Positions 35,606 to 46,540 of a DNA stretch of 64,000 nt are shown here, piece after piece. The position numbers and the translations under genes were made by a program. Location: positions 37,198,162 to 37,262,161 of the forward strand of contig CM038704.1 of the NCBI GenBank assembly GCA_021613375.1, given 5' to 3'. Numbering within the stretch: position 1 is the stretch's first letter; each line of letters starts with the position of its first letter. This DNA is from Megaleporinus macrocephalus. Its lineage: Eukaryota > Chordata > Actinopteri > Characiformes > Anostomidae. Under the pieces are notes generated by a model that did no database searches, was not told the DNA's origin, and worked only from the letters and a program-made list of their open reading frames with translations.

Positions 35606-36035
35606 AAGAGCACTTTTTGGACAATAGCAGATCCTTCCATGCTACTGTTAGGATATGTGCGATTTGTGGAAATCTGAGGCAGATTGACTCTTCTTTCTGG
35701 ATCTGTGTAATGTGAAATAACTGGGGTTTTGGGGGGATTTTTACATTTTATTCTAGTTCGGAGGCCACTGGGTGAAAGCTGAACTCAAGCCGAGGGAAAA
35801 AGAAAACAGTTCAGAAGAGCTGATTAATCAAAAAAAAAAAAGTGTACAGATTGAAAGCAAAGATCTGTATGGACTTTAGGGCTCTTGTGTGAAAGATCTC
35901 AGGAGATCTCAGGAAGTAGGTGTGCTGTAAAAATCACGTTTTCTGCAATGCTAGATTATTTTTTACTTGGTAATTTTGTACATTTTTGTAAATATGCCAG
36001 GAACACGTTAAAGAATAAAAGAACAGTATCCAGCT
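35606..36035 (+). other. 3' untranslated region of the Thy-1-like gene
   Basis: Runs from the TAA at 35603-35605 to a probable cleavage site soon after the AATAAA at 36014-36019 (context AAAGAATAAAAGAAC). Another AATAAA at 35601-35606 overlaps the stop codon itself and is unlikely to be used. The region has an A-run at 35830-35841. The downstream boundary is estimated. Confidence 0.55.
36014..36019 (+). terminator. Polyadenylation signal AATAAA
   Basis: Canonical hexamer about 410 bases after the stop codon of the Thy-1-like gene, the first good signal beyond the one overlapping the stop. Confidence 0.6.
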
Positions 36036-36039
36036 GAGT

Positions 36040-36749
36040 CTCTTAATAATTAACCACAGTTATCAGTCTCACTTCTGTGTAATCCTGGCCGCGGCCTGTG
36101 CAGGTATTTGTTTAATGATGGTATCTGCTGCAGGAAGGTTTCTAAAAAAATAAAACAAAGTTCTGGTTAAACATATTCATAAACTGAGTGAGTCATTTTG
36201 TAGGAAATGATCACTGTGTGTTTACTACATTAGGACCCTCCAGACCCTGCTAAAGACCCAAATAGCACTAACAGTGCTTTATTTCTGGTCCCCGAAATAC
36301 TTTATTTTTGTGGACCTATGTTGTTAAACATTGCCATCTAGTGGTCATCTAGTGGCATCCTTCTACACAGGAGTGAAGGGGGAGTCCACATGAAATTGGA
36401 ACTTTCTGCATAATTAAATCATTAAGTCCCTTCACAACCACTGTAAAGGAATACAATTCTCTTTAATCAATTTTTATAATTATATTATTAATGTCTTAAT
36501 GAATTACTGGAAATAAATTCTCTTTTATGACATTACAGGAAACTAGAAAACTGATGAGTAAAAAGTATGACAAAATAACAAAATGAAAGCCACTGAATGA
36601 TGTTCTCATAACTTGCTCAACAAACTTAGAGTGCATTTAGACTATTCACTTTTTAAAAGTTAAATTAAGTATATATTACAGGATATATTGCAACACGTGC
36701 TTTATTATATATGATGTCAGTTTAACTACATGTACTGTTTACAGTCAAG
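36040..36749. other. No gene seen
   Basis: AT-rich flank after the gene, with no recognised element. Confidence 0.4.
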
Positions 36750-37060
36750 GACAGATTAAGCATAGTCTGGGTCCCTAACCCTAACCCCTCGTGATCAAGG
36801 GCCCTCTAATTGTATGCCCTGCTCTTCTCTAGGGTCCCCTGGTAGGGGCTCTCATAACCAGGGCCCTCTGAAATTATGCCCCCCTCTTTCCTAGGACCCC
36901 TAATAGCCAGAAGTCAAAGTCAGAGCAGTGCCACAACGCCTTGTCCATTTTCATAAGGGGCCCAAAAGCATGGCTAGGGGCCCCAAAAGCAAGAAGCCCT
37001 GGGGTCAACGTCCCTAAAAGTCAGAGGATCCTTAAAATGAAGGGCCCTCGGAAATAAAAA
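36750..37060. repeat. GC-richer repeat-like segment with GGGCCCT words
   Basis: Phrases such as AGGGCCCTCT, GGGTCCC and GGGGCCCnAAAAGCA recur several times in both orientations within ~300 bases. It looks like a decayed interspersed repeat; no partner copy lies in the window. Confidence 0.4.
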
Positions 37061-37259
37061 TATATATTCATAAATGTTGATAGACATCGCAAAATGGGTG
37101 CTGGCCCCACTGGCCCGGTTAGTAATTCAGCCATGTTTACAGTTTGCAGTGTACTTATGCTTATTGCGGTGTACTGAGTATAAAATGAAAGCTATTTGTG
37201 GGTCGAGTGTTCAAATAACAAACCACAGTATAGTGTACACCCTCGGTATAACTACAGGT

Positions 37260-37770
37260 GTTGTTTGATCTGCCACTGCCATTGTTTTGACAACATCACA
37301 ACATTTATTTCTGTCCAGAGTTGCATTTATTTTAGGCCGTGACCCTGTACTGCTGACCGGAGATTCAAACCACTCCCTAGAGCCATCTCCAGCAAGACTT
37401 TCAATAGGATTAATGTCAGGACTTAGTGGTGACCAGTTCACATGTGAAGATATTTGATTTGAGATTATGTAATATTCTTGTGCCAGTAGGGAAGATTAAG
37501 TCCATTGATGGGATAAACTGGTCATTCAGTGCATTCAGGTGACCCTCAGGAGGCTTGTACAGTGGGCACTATGTATGATGGGTCTATCACTTCATTCGCT
37601 TCGCTTCTTACCATGATGCTCCCATTACTCTGGAATAAGGGTCAGTCTGAACTCATCAGACCACATGACTTTGTCCATCATTCTAGAGTCCAATCTTTAT
37701 ACTCCTTAGCAACACAGTTAGATCTTTTCCATGACCCCAGGATGTGCCTTCCTACATTTGTTACTGTGTG
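37260..37770. mobile_element. Decayed DNA-transposon relic, Tc1/mariner-like
   Basis: Contains phrases typical of fish Tc1-like elements, for example CTGAACTCATCAGACCACAT (37648-37667) and TCCAGCAAGACTTTCAATAG. All frames are broken. No ends or target duplication were found, so the class rests on text resemblance only. Confidence 0.4.
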
Positions 37771-38657
37771 AAATAAGCTGTGGGCCAGCTGAAACATATT
37801 AATCACTGCAGTAATTGTCCAATCAAAGGCTTAAACTACTTAATTATTTATGTATTTAAATCCAAATGTTCTCTTCTAGTTCTTTTTAGGGCTTAGGTTT
37901 AGTTCACTATTTCTATTTACTTGCTTGGGTCTTATTGGGACATGTGCCATAACATTTGTACATGCCTCATCATAAGCCACCTCCAAATATGTTAAATTAA
38001 TGCGGCAAATAAGCAGTAATTGTGTCCTAAAATATGCAGACGTGTTCACAGACTTTCACTTAGTAAATTCACAAGCCATATTCCTTTGCATGCACTGTCG
38101 ATCGTTTATACTTTCCCTGCTTTAATATTCATGTTATTCATCCAAATCTTATTCATCCAAATGAATAATTACTGAAATACTGCGGCTGTAGAATGGATCA
38201 TTGTACAGTGATGATAGTAGAGTTGATGAAGCTGGGCCTCCTGGCATGGAGACTAAGTAGTGATGATTTTGCAGGTAAATGAGAAGCGCTTCATTAATAA
38301 AGGGGTCAGAGGATTAATGCCTCATTTCATCCATCCATGAGCTAATGAAGCATGTGTGCGTGAGTTAATCACCCACTTTTATACTCCAAACTAAATGCAA
38401 GAGTTTCTTCTCATTTACTGAGTGGACGAGGGGTTGTTTCCATAGAGACAAGGGTCGGAGGTTAACATGTTGTGGACGTTGTTGTTAATGTGTGCGCAGG
38501 GGCTCAGCTTGTGTGTATTTGATATGCGCTTGATGTATTGTGTGGGACGGAAAAGAAGAATAAAGGTGGCGTGATTTGGTGCGTTAGGAACAATTGCTGA
38601 TGATAACTGTTCATTTAACGCAACACAAAGAGGTTGAAGCAATTATTTCAAGGTGCA
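37771..38657. other. No gene seen
   Basis: 38400-38640 is balanced in composition and open on the minus strand for 75 codons without a known domain. It might be conserved non-coding DNA. Confidence 0.35.
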
Positions 38658-38780
38658 TTAAGGAGCAGTTCAGCTAAACAGGCTTATGATAAATGGTTGC
38701 TGGTAGCCGCTAATTAGTGTGATGGCACAATGCTCATTAGCATTAGCAGCATTAGCATATTAAACTGAACTGCTCCTTAA
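38658..38780. mobile_element. Small foldback MITE
   Basis: TTAAGGAGCAGTTCAG (38658-38673) is a perfect 16-base inverted match to CTGAACTGCTCCTTAA (38765-38780), enclosing a 91-base loop with CTAATTAG and several ATTAGCA words. Both tips are TTAA, so a TTAA- or TA-type target is possible. Confidence 0.55.
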
Positions 38781-39013
38781 ATGCTTTAAATGTATTAAAC
38801 ACAGTTAAAGATATACACAATATAGGAACACTATACATAACTTATACAGGGTCAGTATTGGAGGTTTTGGTGTTTTCCAGCTTTAACTCATAACAGGCTA
38901 TTAATGGCCTGATACGTTTTCTTAGCATTGATAACACTGCAAACTGACCATTGTTGAAGAACTAAGTCAGTGGTCACCTACTCTGGTCCCAAAGATCCAC
39001 CCCCCCTGCAGAC

Positions 39014-40255
39014 TATAGTTCAATTCAATTCATGTTTATTTGTATAGCGCTTTTTACAACAATGTTGTCTAAAAGCAGCTTTACAGAATTTGAAAGCAGA
39101 CAGTTACAACATATATCCCCCAGTGAGCAAGCCAGAGTTGACACTGGCAAGGAAAAACTCCCTCAGACTGCAAGAAGAAACTTTGGGAGGAACCAAGACT
39201 TACAAGAGGAGACCCATCCTCCTCCGGTCAAACAGTATTTAGTAAGTAAGTAAGTAAATTATATTTATAGAGCACATTTAAAACCAAAGTGCTTTACAAA
39301 GTCAAAGATTAATACCCTCTTTTGACTACTTAAACATATAGCATACATAACGGACACAGTAGCACTTCTCCATTCTCCATACACAGTTCAACAGTTTAAC
39401 AGCTGCTGAATGCTAACTTAAAAAAGTGTGTTTTTAGTTTTGACTTAAAGACAGTCATAGATTGGGTGTGTCTGATGTCATGAGGAAGGCCATTCCAAAG
39501 TTTTGGTGCAGTGACAGCAAAAGCATGATGTCCTTTCTGCTTGAGACGAGATTGTGGAACCATCAAAAGTGACTGTGATACAGACCTTAATGATCTCAAA
39601 GGTGTATGCATACAAAGCATATTCTCTATATAGACGGGTGCACATCCATTTAAAGCTTTAAAGACCATCAATGCTACATTATACTGGATTTTGTAATGCA
39701 CTGGGAGCCAGACTGGAGTAATGTGCTTCCCTTTCTTGGTTGCAGTTAATCATCTAATCATCTATTCTGAACTAACTGTAAGCGTTTAAGGGACGCTTCG
39801 TGGATTCCAAAATACAGTGCATTACAATAATCCAGTCTAGATGTGATGAAAGCATGGATGATTTTTTCCAAATCTAAAACATTAAGAAATGACTTTAATT
39901 TGGCAATTGTTCTAAGATGGAAGAAACTGGCCTTGACCACTGCATTTATTTGTTTATCAAGTTTTAATTCTGAATCGAAAATAACTCCCAAGATTTTTAA
40001 TGTGTGTTTTTAAAAAGGGATTAAATAGAGATTAAAATAGGATTAAAAAGGGATTTATAGTTTAATAAGCTAAACACCAAAGAAAAGCTAAGAGAAGATC
40101 TGTTTGAAGTCTGGATGTCAAAGCTTTAGAAACTGAACAGGTAGAGGCAGTCTCTGAGTCTTTATGAAAAGTGGGAGTGAATTGAAACAGTCCCATCCTA
40201 TTTCAATGCTGGTGCATCTGGATGGCACAGTGATGTAATTGAGGGTTGAGTTATA
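39014..40255 (+). repeat. Dispersed repeat family R14, split by a LINE insertion
   Basis: 39014-39239 starts TTCATGTTTATTTGTATAGC and includes GGCAAGGAAAAACTCCCTC. The sequence resumes near 40055 with TAGTTTAATAAGCTAAA and GTTTGAAGTCTGGATG. The uninterrupted version is at 52130-52560 and an inverted one at 4860-5460. The gap is filled by the LINE fragment. Confidence 0.65.
39240..40012 (-). pseudogene. 5'-truncated L2/Rex-type LINE, reverse-transcriptase 3' end
   Basis: Two minus-strand frames remain. 39758-39991 encodes 77 residues including SRLDYCNAL and LKRLQLVQN, the thumb-side signature of L2/Rex1-like reverse transcriptase. 39396-39701 encodes 101 residues including APKLWNGLP and KTHFFK, the usual C-terminus of the same polyprotein. 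They are in different frames, so the gene is frameshifted, and everything upstream (catalytic FxDD region, endonuclease) is missing. The 3' end is a TTAC-type microsatellite (39240-39256 on + reads GTAAGTAAGTAAGTAAA), typical of these LINEs. It is inserted in an R14 repeat. Confidence 0.85.
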
Positions 40256-40379
40256 ACCCCAGACTGCTAAACCTGTTTCAGTAATTAACTTCTTCCCAAG
40301 TTCCTGATTATCAGGATCAGATATATCAGTGCTGGGTAAGGAAGAGGCAGCAAAACTGTTTATCCTTTATCAGTATTTT

Positions 40380-40600
40380 TCATAAACTTAGAAGGTACAT
40401 GTAGCTTCATTGGTGGTTTTGTATAGCAAAAATTGAAAAGTTTATATTTGTGTTGTAGACATGGTGACCCCTGGGTCCATTCACCACCACCGTTAAGACA
40501 TTTGGGACTGAAAGGCTGTGTTCAGATTGCAGGCAAATCAGACTTGTTGCTGAAATCAGATCTTTTGGGACGACTGTCTGCACTGCTTGTTGCAAGTGAT
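40380..40600 (+). repeat. Dispersed repeat (family R19), copy 1
   Basis: Shares TTTGTGTTGTAGACATGGT and the following ACCCCTGG...CATCACCAC-type block with 48400-48560, and inverted with 54745-54850. Two of its relatives also begin with AAACTTAGAAG. Class unknown. Confidence 0.5.
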
Positions 40601-41261
40601 CGGATTCGTGTGTCCAGACATCACCAACCTATCTGCATGGGTTGCTGTGGTAACTACGTAACTCCACTGATGACCCAGATTTTAAATGAGGATGCAGGAA
40701 AGATGGAGGTGCATCATGTCCCCCTCCAAACAATCACACGAGCGAAATAATTACCTGTGATGTGTTGCAGGTAACACTTTCAGCATCCAGACTGAGACGC
40801 ATATCTGAAATAACCCAATTAGAAAGGCATTTCAAAACACCTTCTAGTGTGGCTTCATGTGTTTTTTTTGGGGTTTTTTTTTTTTGCTCTCCTGAATGTC
40901 AGAAAACAAGACAATGTGGATATGCCAAAAATCTGGATTTGGGCTGGCAGTTGGAACAAGGCCTCAGTTACTCTACTGTTGTAAATATTTCTTGCACACC
41001 ATGCCGCCTGCTAAACTGAGTCTGTTCAGGCACAGACGGGCGTTGTAAACAAGCTACAATGTTCACAAGAAACTTATGACTCCTGCTGTTTTACAGCCCA
41101 AGGAAATCTGCCTAGAACATGTTTTTCTGTGGAACCTTCAAGAATTAAGCGTTTACTCTGAATTGGTCTCCCTCTTCATTCTTCAGTGACCCACTCCATG
41201 TCAAACCACTTTAGATGATTTTGTTTATGTATCAAGGAGTGAATTAATTAGAATTATTTGC
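40601..41261. other. No gene seen
   Basis: A T-run with G interruptions is at 40861-40884. Open frames here have no domain or splice context. Confidence 0.4.
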
Positions 41262-41560
41262 CATGAAATAATAAAGAAACACCCAAGCCATGAAACTACC
41301 TATTAGTCGACTGTCCATTTATATTGGGTCTTGTGAAAATGGAGGGTCCGTGTAAAAACGGCTGTCTTCCCTACACAGTATTTTTGTTAAACTTCTTGAA
41401 TTAAGGCTTAATGTCCACTCTTTCATCACAACCCCACTGCTTCATTTAAAACCACTGCACTGGTGTACAGTGGCACCATTATAAAAATTGTATCCCTGTC
41501 CAAATAGTTATGGACCTGACTGCACATCCTTTACAGAGAACACAAATAATCTATATTAAA
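41262..41560 (+). repeat. Dispersed ~300-bp repeat (family R17), copy 1
   Basis: Near-identical to 42695-42998 over its length (shared TATTAGTCnACTGTCCATTT, TTTATATTGGGTCTTGTG, AATAGTTATGGACCTGACTG). No inverted ends or target duplication are visible; class unknown. Confidence 0.65.
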
Positions 41561-42145
41561 ATTTGTCATATTTAAGTATGTTCTAGATAGAGGATGGGTT
41601 AATATATTTTAACTATAATTTTAATATATAGAAAATCTACTTACTGTAATAGAAGTCAGTGTAGAAGTCAGAGGGTAGGAGCTGTTGTGGGAGTGAATTA
41701 GGGCCTGTTTTTTGGCTGAGTTTAGCCACTCACGCTCACGTTTTGACTAAGAAGAAACGTTGTTCCACTTTGGGCTTACTGGACTGCAGTTTTTAGGTCA
41801 GACATTAGCTTGACTCGTGCGAGAAGAAAGGCTGACGTTTGCACGCCAGCATTGCTTGTAGGGATTTTAACTATGCCAAGCATGTCAGGGAGCCAGCGTG
41901 AATGACTCGGAGGTCACATTATGAAGGTCCGTGTATATCTAGAAATGGCACATTTGGAGCCCGAGGCTCTCTCAGTATTCAGCGGAGAGAGGAGAAAAGG
42001 CAGTTTTTAGGAAAAGTTTTTAAAGGTCCTGACTCTAATTATAAGTCCCAGCAGGGATCGTTAAAAACTGACTGAAAAGCTTGTTTGGTACACTGCAAAC
42101 ACGCTCAATGCATACCAGGCTTGGTGACAAATAAGTCTCAGTATA
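41561..42145. other. No gene seen; possible conserved patch at 41690-41990
   Basis: Balanced, repeat-free composition with CTCACGCTCACG and GTTTGCACGCCAGC words. It may be regulatory; nothing more can be said from sequence alone. Confidence 0.3.
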
Positions 42146-42153
42146 GTTGATGT

Positions 42154-43579
42154 CATTTTCGAAGGAACCGGGGGGATGGGAAGGACGTGTCCCACCCAAT
42201 ATCAGAAACAGGTGGATTTGTCCCACCCAAAAATTAAACTACAGAAAAGCTTTTAAAAAACATTATTTTAATTGATGCACAATTCACGCGCTGTGTTCAT
42301 TGTTAGCGACAAGCTCTGGTTGTCAGGTGTTCCGGGTATTTCACTTTATTAAGGCTTGCGTTTAGATGCCTGTTCAGAAATATCCTGCAGTCAGCAGCTT
42401 CACTGAGCCTAGGGGTGCATCCGAAATCGCCTACTAGTCAGTAGGTACTAGATTAGAGTCATTACGTACTGCTCGAGTGGCAGACTAGTAGGTAGTTTCA
42501 GTAGGTGAGTTTTAGTAGCCACACAAGCTCGGACGTACTACGTCCACCATATTGCCAGCGTCCTGTGACGCAAGAACTGCTATTCATTTAAAAGCCCCGT
42601 TTACTGACAGATTTGGATACTTTTTGTGACGGATAAGATGAAATGGGAGGAATTTAATCATTGTTTACCTCAGCACTAGCACTAACTTCTGTCATAAAAA
42701 ATAACAAAGAAACACCCCGCCATGAAACTGCCTATTAGTCCACTGTCCATTTATATTGGGTCTTGTGAAAATGGAGGGACTTTATAAAAATTTGTAATCC
42801 TTACACAGTATTTTTGTTAAAATTAACAAAAATTTAATTAAGGTTTAATGTCCACTTTTTCATTACAAACCGACTGCTTCATTTTAAACCACTGCACTGG
42901 TGTACAGCGGCTAAATCATAAAAAATGTATCCGTGTCCAAATAGTTATGGACCTGACTGCACATCCTTTACAAAGAACACAAATAATCTGCAGTAAAAGG
43001 AGAAGACGAAACAGGAGGAATGTAATCATTGTTTACCTCAGCAGTAGCACTAGCTTCTATAGCGACAGTTCACTAGCCGTAGCTACGTACACACAGCCGA
43101 CGTTCCGCTTTTTACTGTTTTTTCCTACGCTTTGAATTCATCCGCGGCTCCAGGTGAATCATGGGATAGCGCAGTGACAATGACAATGACAATATATCGT
43201 TACGAAGTAAACAAGCCAGATGCAGGAATATTAATCATTTCGGAGATTTATTGAACTCACTCAAAATACCAGCTCTTTTAAAAAAGAAAACGAGCACAGA
43301 CTGCTAAAATAGCAGCGTGAAAAAATATTTAGCTTGTAAAGTCATCTTTAATTGGATTAATCTAATAATAAACAGAAGTACAGATAATGTTGTATTTTGC
43401 TTATTTATTTACAATTTACTCTAATTTCACAACTGTTGTTCTATGTCATGTTACATGCAGTGATTTACTACCTTACCTACAGTGGAATCAGCTTTTTTAG
43501 ATTTTAAGAAATAGGATGGGCTTTGATTCATATTAGCAAATGTGTCCCACCCAATGTCAATCCCGCTACTACGCCCTTG
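42154..43579 (+). mobile_element. hAT-like non-autonomous element, copy 3, with nested insertions
   Basis: Flanked by identical GTTGATGT at 42146-42153 and 43580-43587. The left end CATTTTCGAAGGAACCGG corresponds to CATTGG...GGAACTGG in the copies at 1-422 and 1599. The right end on the other strand is CAAGGGCGTAGTAGCGGG. The middle (42411-about 43330) is foreign: it starts AGGGGTGCATCCGAAATCGC, a style known from other fish DNA transposons, and itself contains the R17 repeat at 42691-42998. No transposase frame. Confidence 0.75.
42691..42998 (+). repeat. R17 repeat copy 2 between 60-bp direct duplications
   Basis: The 308-base R17 unit is bracketed by 42631-42690 and 42999-43058, two 60-base blocks that match at all but about 7 positions (core AATCATTGTTTACCTCAGCA). 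That is far longer than any transposon target duplication. The R17 copy at 41262 lacks these blocks. Confidence 0.6.
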
Positions 43580-43794
43580 GTTGATGTATTAAAGGAATAT
43601 TTTTTGTTACGTGGTTTATATTTTCTCCCAGTGCAATTGTAAATAGTAAAAAATAGTAAAAATAAATAATCCTGAATAATCCTGATTCAAAAATCTCATT
43701 TTAAATCTTAAACGAATCTTAAAAAATGAATTAAATGATTGTAATTAACAAAACTTGTATAAACAAATACATTAATTAATATACTTCATTAAGT

Positions 43795-44325
43795 ACACCT
43801 TCATGTATCTACACTTGTTTATTTTATCTGCTCTACTCAACATGTGCACTTTGTAGTTCTACAATAACAGACTGTAGTCCATCTGTTTCTCTGCATACCT
43901 TGCTACCCTGTTCTTCAATGATCAGGACACCCATAGAGCACAGAGTTTTTTGGGGGTGCTGGATCATTTTCAGCACTGCAGTGATACTACCATGGTGGTG
44001 GTGTGTTAGTGTGTGCTGTGCTGGTGTGAGTGGATCAGACACAGCAGTGGTGCTGGAGTTTTTAAACACCTCAGTGTCACTGCTGGACTGAGGGTAGTCC
44101 ACCAACCAAATCTTTCCTGAGTCATATAACCACTGATGAAAGACTAGAGGATGACCAACACAAACTGTGAAGCAACAGATCTATCTATGGTCTCTGACTT
44201 TACAGCTACAAGATGGACCAACGACGTAGGAGTGTCTAATAGAGCGGACAGTGAGTGGACACAGTGGTTGAAAATTCCAGCAGCACTGAATGTGTAGGAC
44301 ATCAGACAGTGTAATAATAACCATT
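43795..44325. mobile_element. Foldback element family R13, partial copy
   Basis: Contains ACAGACTGTAGTCCATCTG, CAGCACTGCAGTGATACTAC, the GTGTGAGTGGATCAGACACA block and a final GTGTCTAATAGAGCGGACAG, in the order seen in the left half of 10857-11508. The terminal CATTAAAACC is eroded. Confidence 0.6.
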
Positions 44326-45047
44326 ACATGTAATACATTTCTGTAAGGAAGCTTTTAAAGGTGAACATCTGGTTTGTAGCACCACCACCTTAAACAATTT
44401 CAAACTTCCCTGAAGCACCCAATTTACATCTTAGTGATGTAATCAGAAAAGAGATTGGTATAATTCTGCTTTAAAACAGATTTAGCTGATTGAGCTGCTC
44501 TTTGGGAAAGACTATTATTTTTTTTGCTCAGCAAGCCTATAAACAAACATAATGGCACTTTAGCATCATCACATGGAGGCCAGAGGCAACCAAGGCTGTG
44601 GTGGGCAACGAAAATAATTAGACAGGCGAGGGGGACCAGCGGCATCAGGAAATGCAATTTGCTGGTGAAAAAAATAACTCAAGCCAGAAATGGCTTGATC
44701 ACTAGGGGGCGCATGTGGTCTTTTTGTATTGAGAGGTCTCTGAATGCATGATCACCTGAAGCAGGCACTGCTGGACTGTTCTGTAAATTGAACTGGACAT
44801 TTCCCATCATCCCTAATCACTCCTTGTTAATTTACAGTAGAGGATCCTTGGGGGTGTTAAAGGAATACTTGTGAAGATATACGACTTGAAAATCTACCAG
44901 CCTGCAGGGTTTACTCTTCAGCCTTAATCTGATGATCCGACTAATCATGATTTGACTAAATAACATCTTCAAGTTCATTTAAAGTTTTGCTGCTGTTTTG
45001 TTTATTATCATTACCACTCACTGGCCACTTCATTTGAAATAACTATC
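44326..45047. other. No gene seen
   Basis: Mixed sequence. An open frame at 44524-44751 has no recognisable domain. Confidence 0.4.
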
Positions 45048-45265
45048 TTGTACTTGCACTGACTGACCACTTTATTAAAAACACCTATCATAAAACATCA
45101 CTATGTAGATTCACAATTGCAAACTGTAGTCCATCTGTTGCTATAGTAACACCCCACCCCATTTGCAATTGGTCAGTTTCTGACTACATGACCAAAGTTA
45201 TTCAGATATTATTTGGGTGGTGGTCTCTTCTCAGCACAGCAGAGTTACTGATGGGTTAAGAGTGG
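45020..45265. repeat. R13-family fragment with single CACTGGCCACTT motifs
   Basis: CACTGGCCACTTCATTTGAA and GACCACTTTATTAAAAACAC (45019-45090) are the reverse complement of the unit that forms the minisatellite at 49.2-49.9 kb. They are followed by the R13 block GCAAACTGTAGTCCATCTG and a GATATTATTTGGGTGGTGG block. Confidence 0.5.
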
Positions 45266-45559
45266 ACCACTACACAAAAATATCCAGTCAATAGTAACTT
45301 AAAGTCAGACACTAACCCGCCTGAACTGGTTCCGCATACTAATAACTGGCAACTGGTAATAATGTATGATACTGTGCAATAGGCCACTCATAATAAATTT
45401 CAAGTTATTAAATATGAATCAGGAGAAAAGCAGGAAACATATATTAGTAGATAATTATTTAAGACTCAACAACTACATTTCCAAAAACAACAACTTCAAT
45501 TTCTCAAAGAGACACACTGGCTGGTTTAACATTTTCAGTTCCTCTCCTACCAAATAACC

Positions 45560-46540
45560 TTAAAGAGGTGTTGAGATCTGGACTTTGGTGGTAAATCTAT
45601 TGTTCTGAGAATGCCAGCAGCTTCTTTGTTTGATGTGTCTTTCAGTAAGGAGCTTCTTGAACAGCTACACATCCTTTTAGACTTAAAGCACTGAGGTGTC
45701 TTCTCACAGTGGAAGGATGGACAGAAACACCTGTGGATGTTTTCAGATCTGAAGAAGTTTGTTCTCCTCTCTCCCAAAGATGGAAGCTTTAAATGCTGTT
45801 TGTCTAATGCAGACAGTGTTGGTTGTCTACCTGGTATTCCAGGTGGTTGTTAAGAGTCTCTGTATCTTAGAATAATTTTTTGAACTCCAATTTTGATTTT
45901 GTGTGTAATCTCTTCCAAAACATCCCCTTACAAGTAACTCAATTGCTGTTTTGATTGGAAATAGGGGTGGGCAATATGGCCCTACAATAATATCCCAATA
46001 TTTCCTGGTATTTTTGCGATAACGATACTCTTGGCGATATGACAAAACATTGAATTAAAAATATTTCAAGAATACACTACTGCAACAAAATGAAAATGAA
46101 TACAAGAATTCCATCAGATTGTAACAGAAGTCAATGATCCAGAATGTCACGATACTAAATAATGCACTCCAAATATCTCCATATATCCAGGACTGAAGTA
46201 AAATGAATGATACTGGACTGATAAAATCTGTCTCTAGTAGATATATGATGGGAAATGAGAAAAGTGTGATTTTTTCTTTTGCTAAAAACAGTAAAAGTAG
46301 TCCCCTGATGTGATAATTAGAGATGGGTGATAAGGCACGATATTTCAGGATATAATATTGTTCACTATATTTAAAAATGTTGGCAATATTATTGTGTACG
46401 ATACGATATGGCACACCCCTAATTGGAAACTGAGTAAATAAAGGCTATCTCTGACTTTTGCACAGTATTGTACATGTACACGTCTTGTTGATCAGCCTGA
46501 CATGTTTGGTGTCTAAAGTACAACAAGTAATGGGGGTATG
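45560..46540. repeat. Decayed transposon-like repeat hosting a hAT MITE
   Basis: 45560-45961 and 46422-46480 form one repeat interrupted by the MITE at 45962-46421; the right part ends CTTTTGCACAGTATTGTAC, a phrase also seen at 55445-55460 (CTGCACAGTACTGTAT) and typical of Tc1-like fish repeats. Frames are broken. Confidence 0.45.
45962..46421 (+). mobile_element. hAT-type MITE with perfect 8-bp target duplication, copy 2
   Basis: Flanked by identical ATTGGAAA at 45954-45961 and 46422-46429. The ends TAGGGGTGGGCAATATGG and (other strand) TAGGGGTGTGCCATATCG match copy 1 at 8815-9319; the internal extra terminal sequence of copy 1 is missing here. Both copies keep a ~100-codon minus-strand frame of hydrophobic residues, most likely because the copies are similar rather than because it is translated. 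Confidence 0.85.

Noticed and set aside
35601..35606. AATAAA overlapping the stop codon of the Thy-1-like gene
   Set aside because: Cleavage there would leave almost no 3' untranslated region; the signal at 36014 is more plausible.
36779..36790. CCCTAACCCTAACC telomere-like word
   Set aside because: Only two units, inside a GC-richer interspersed repeat.
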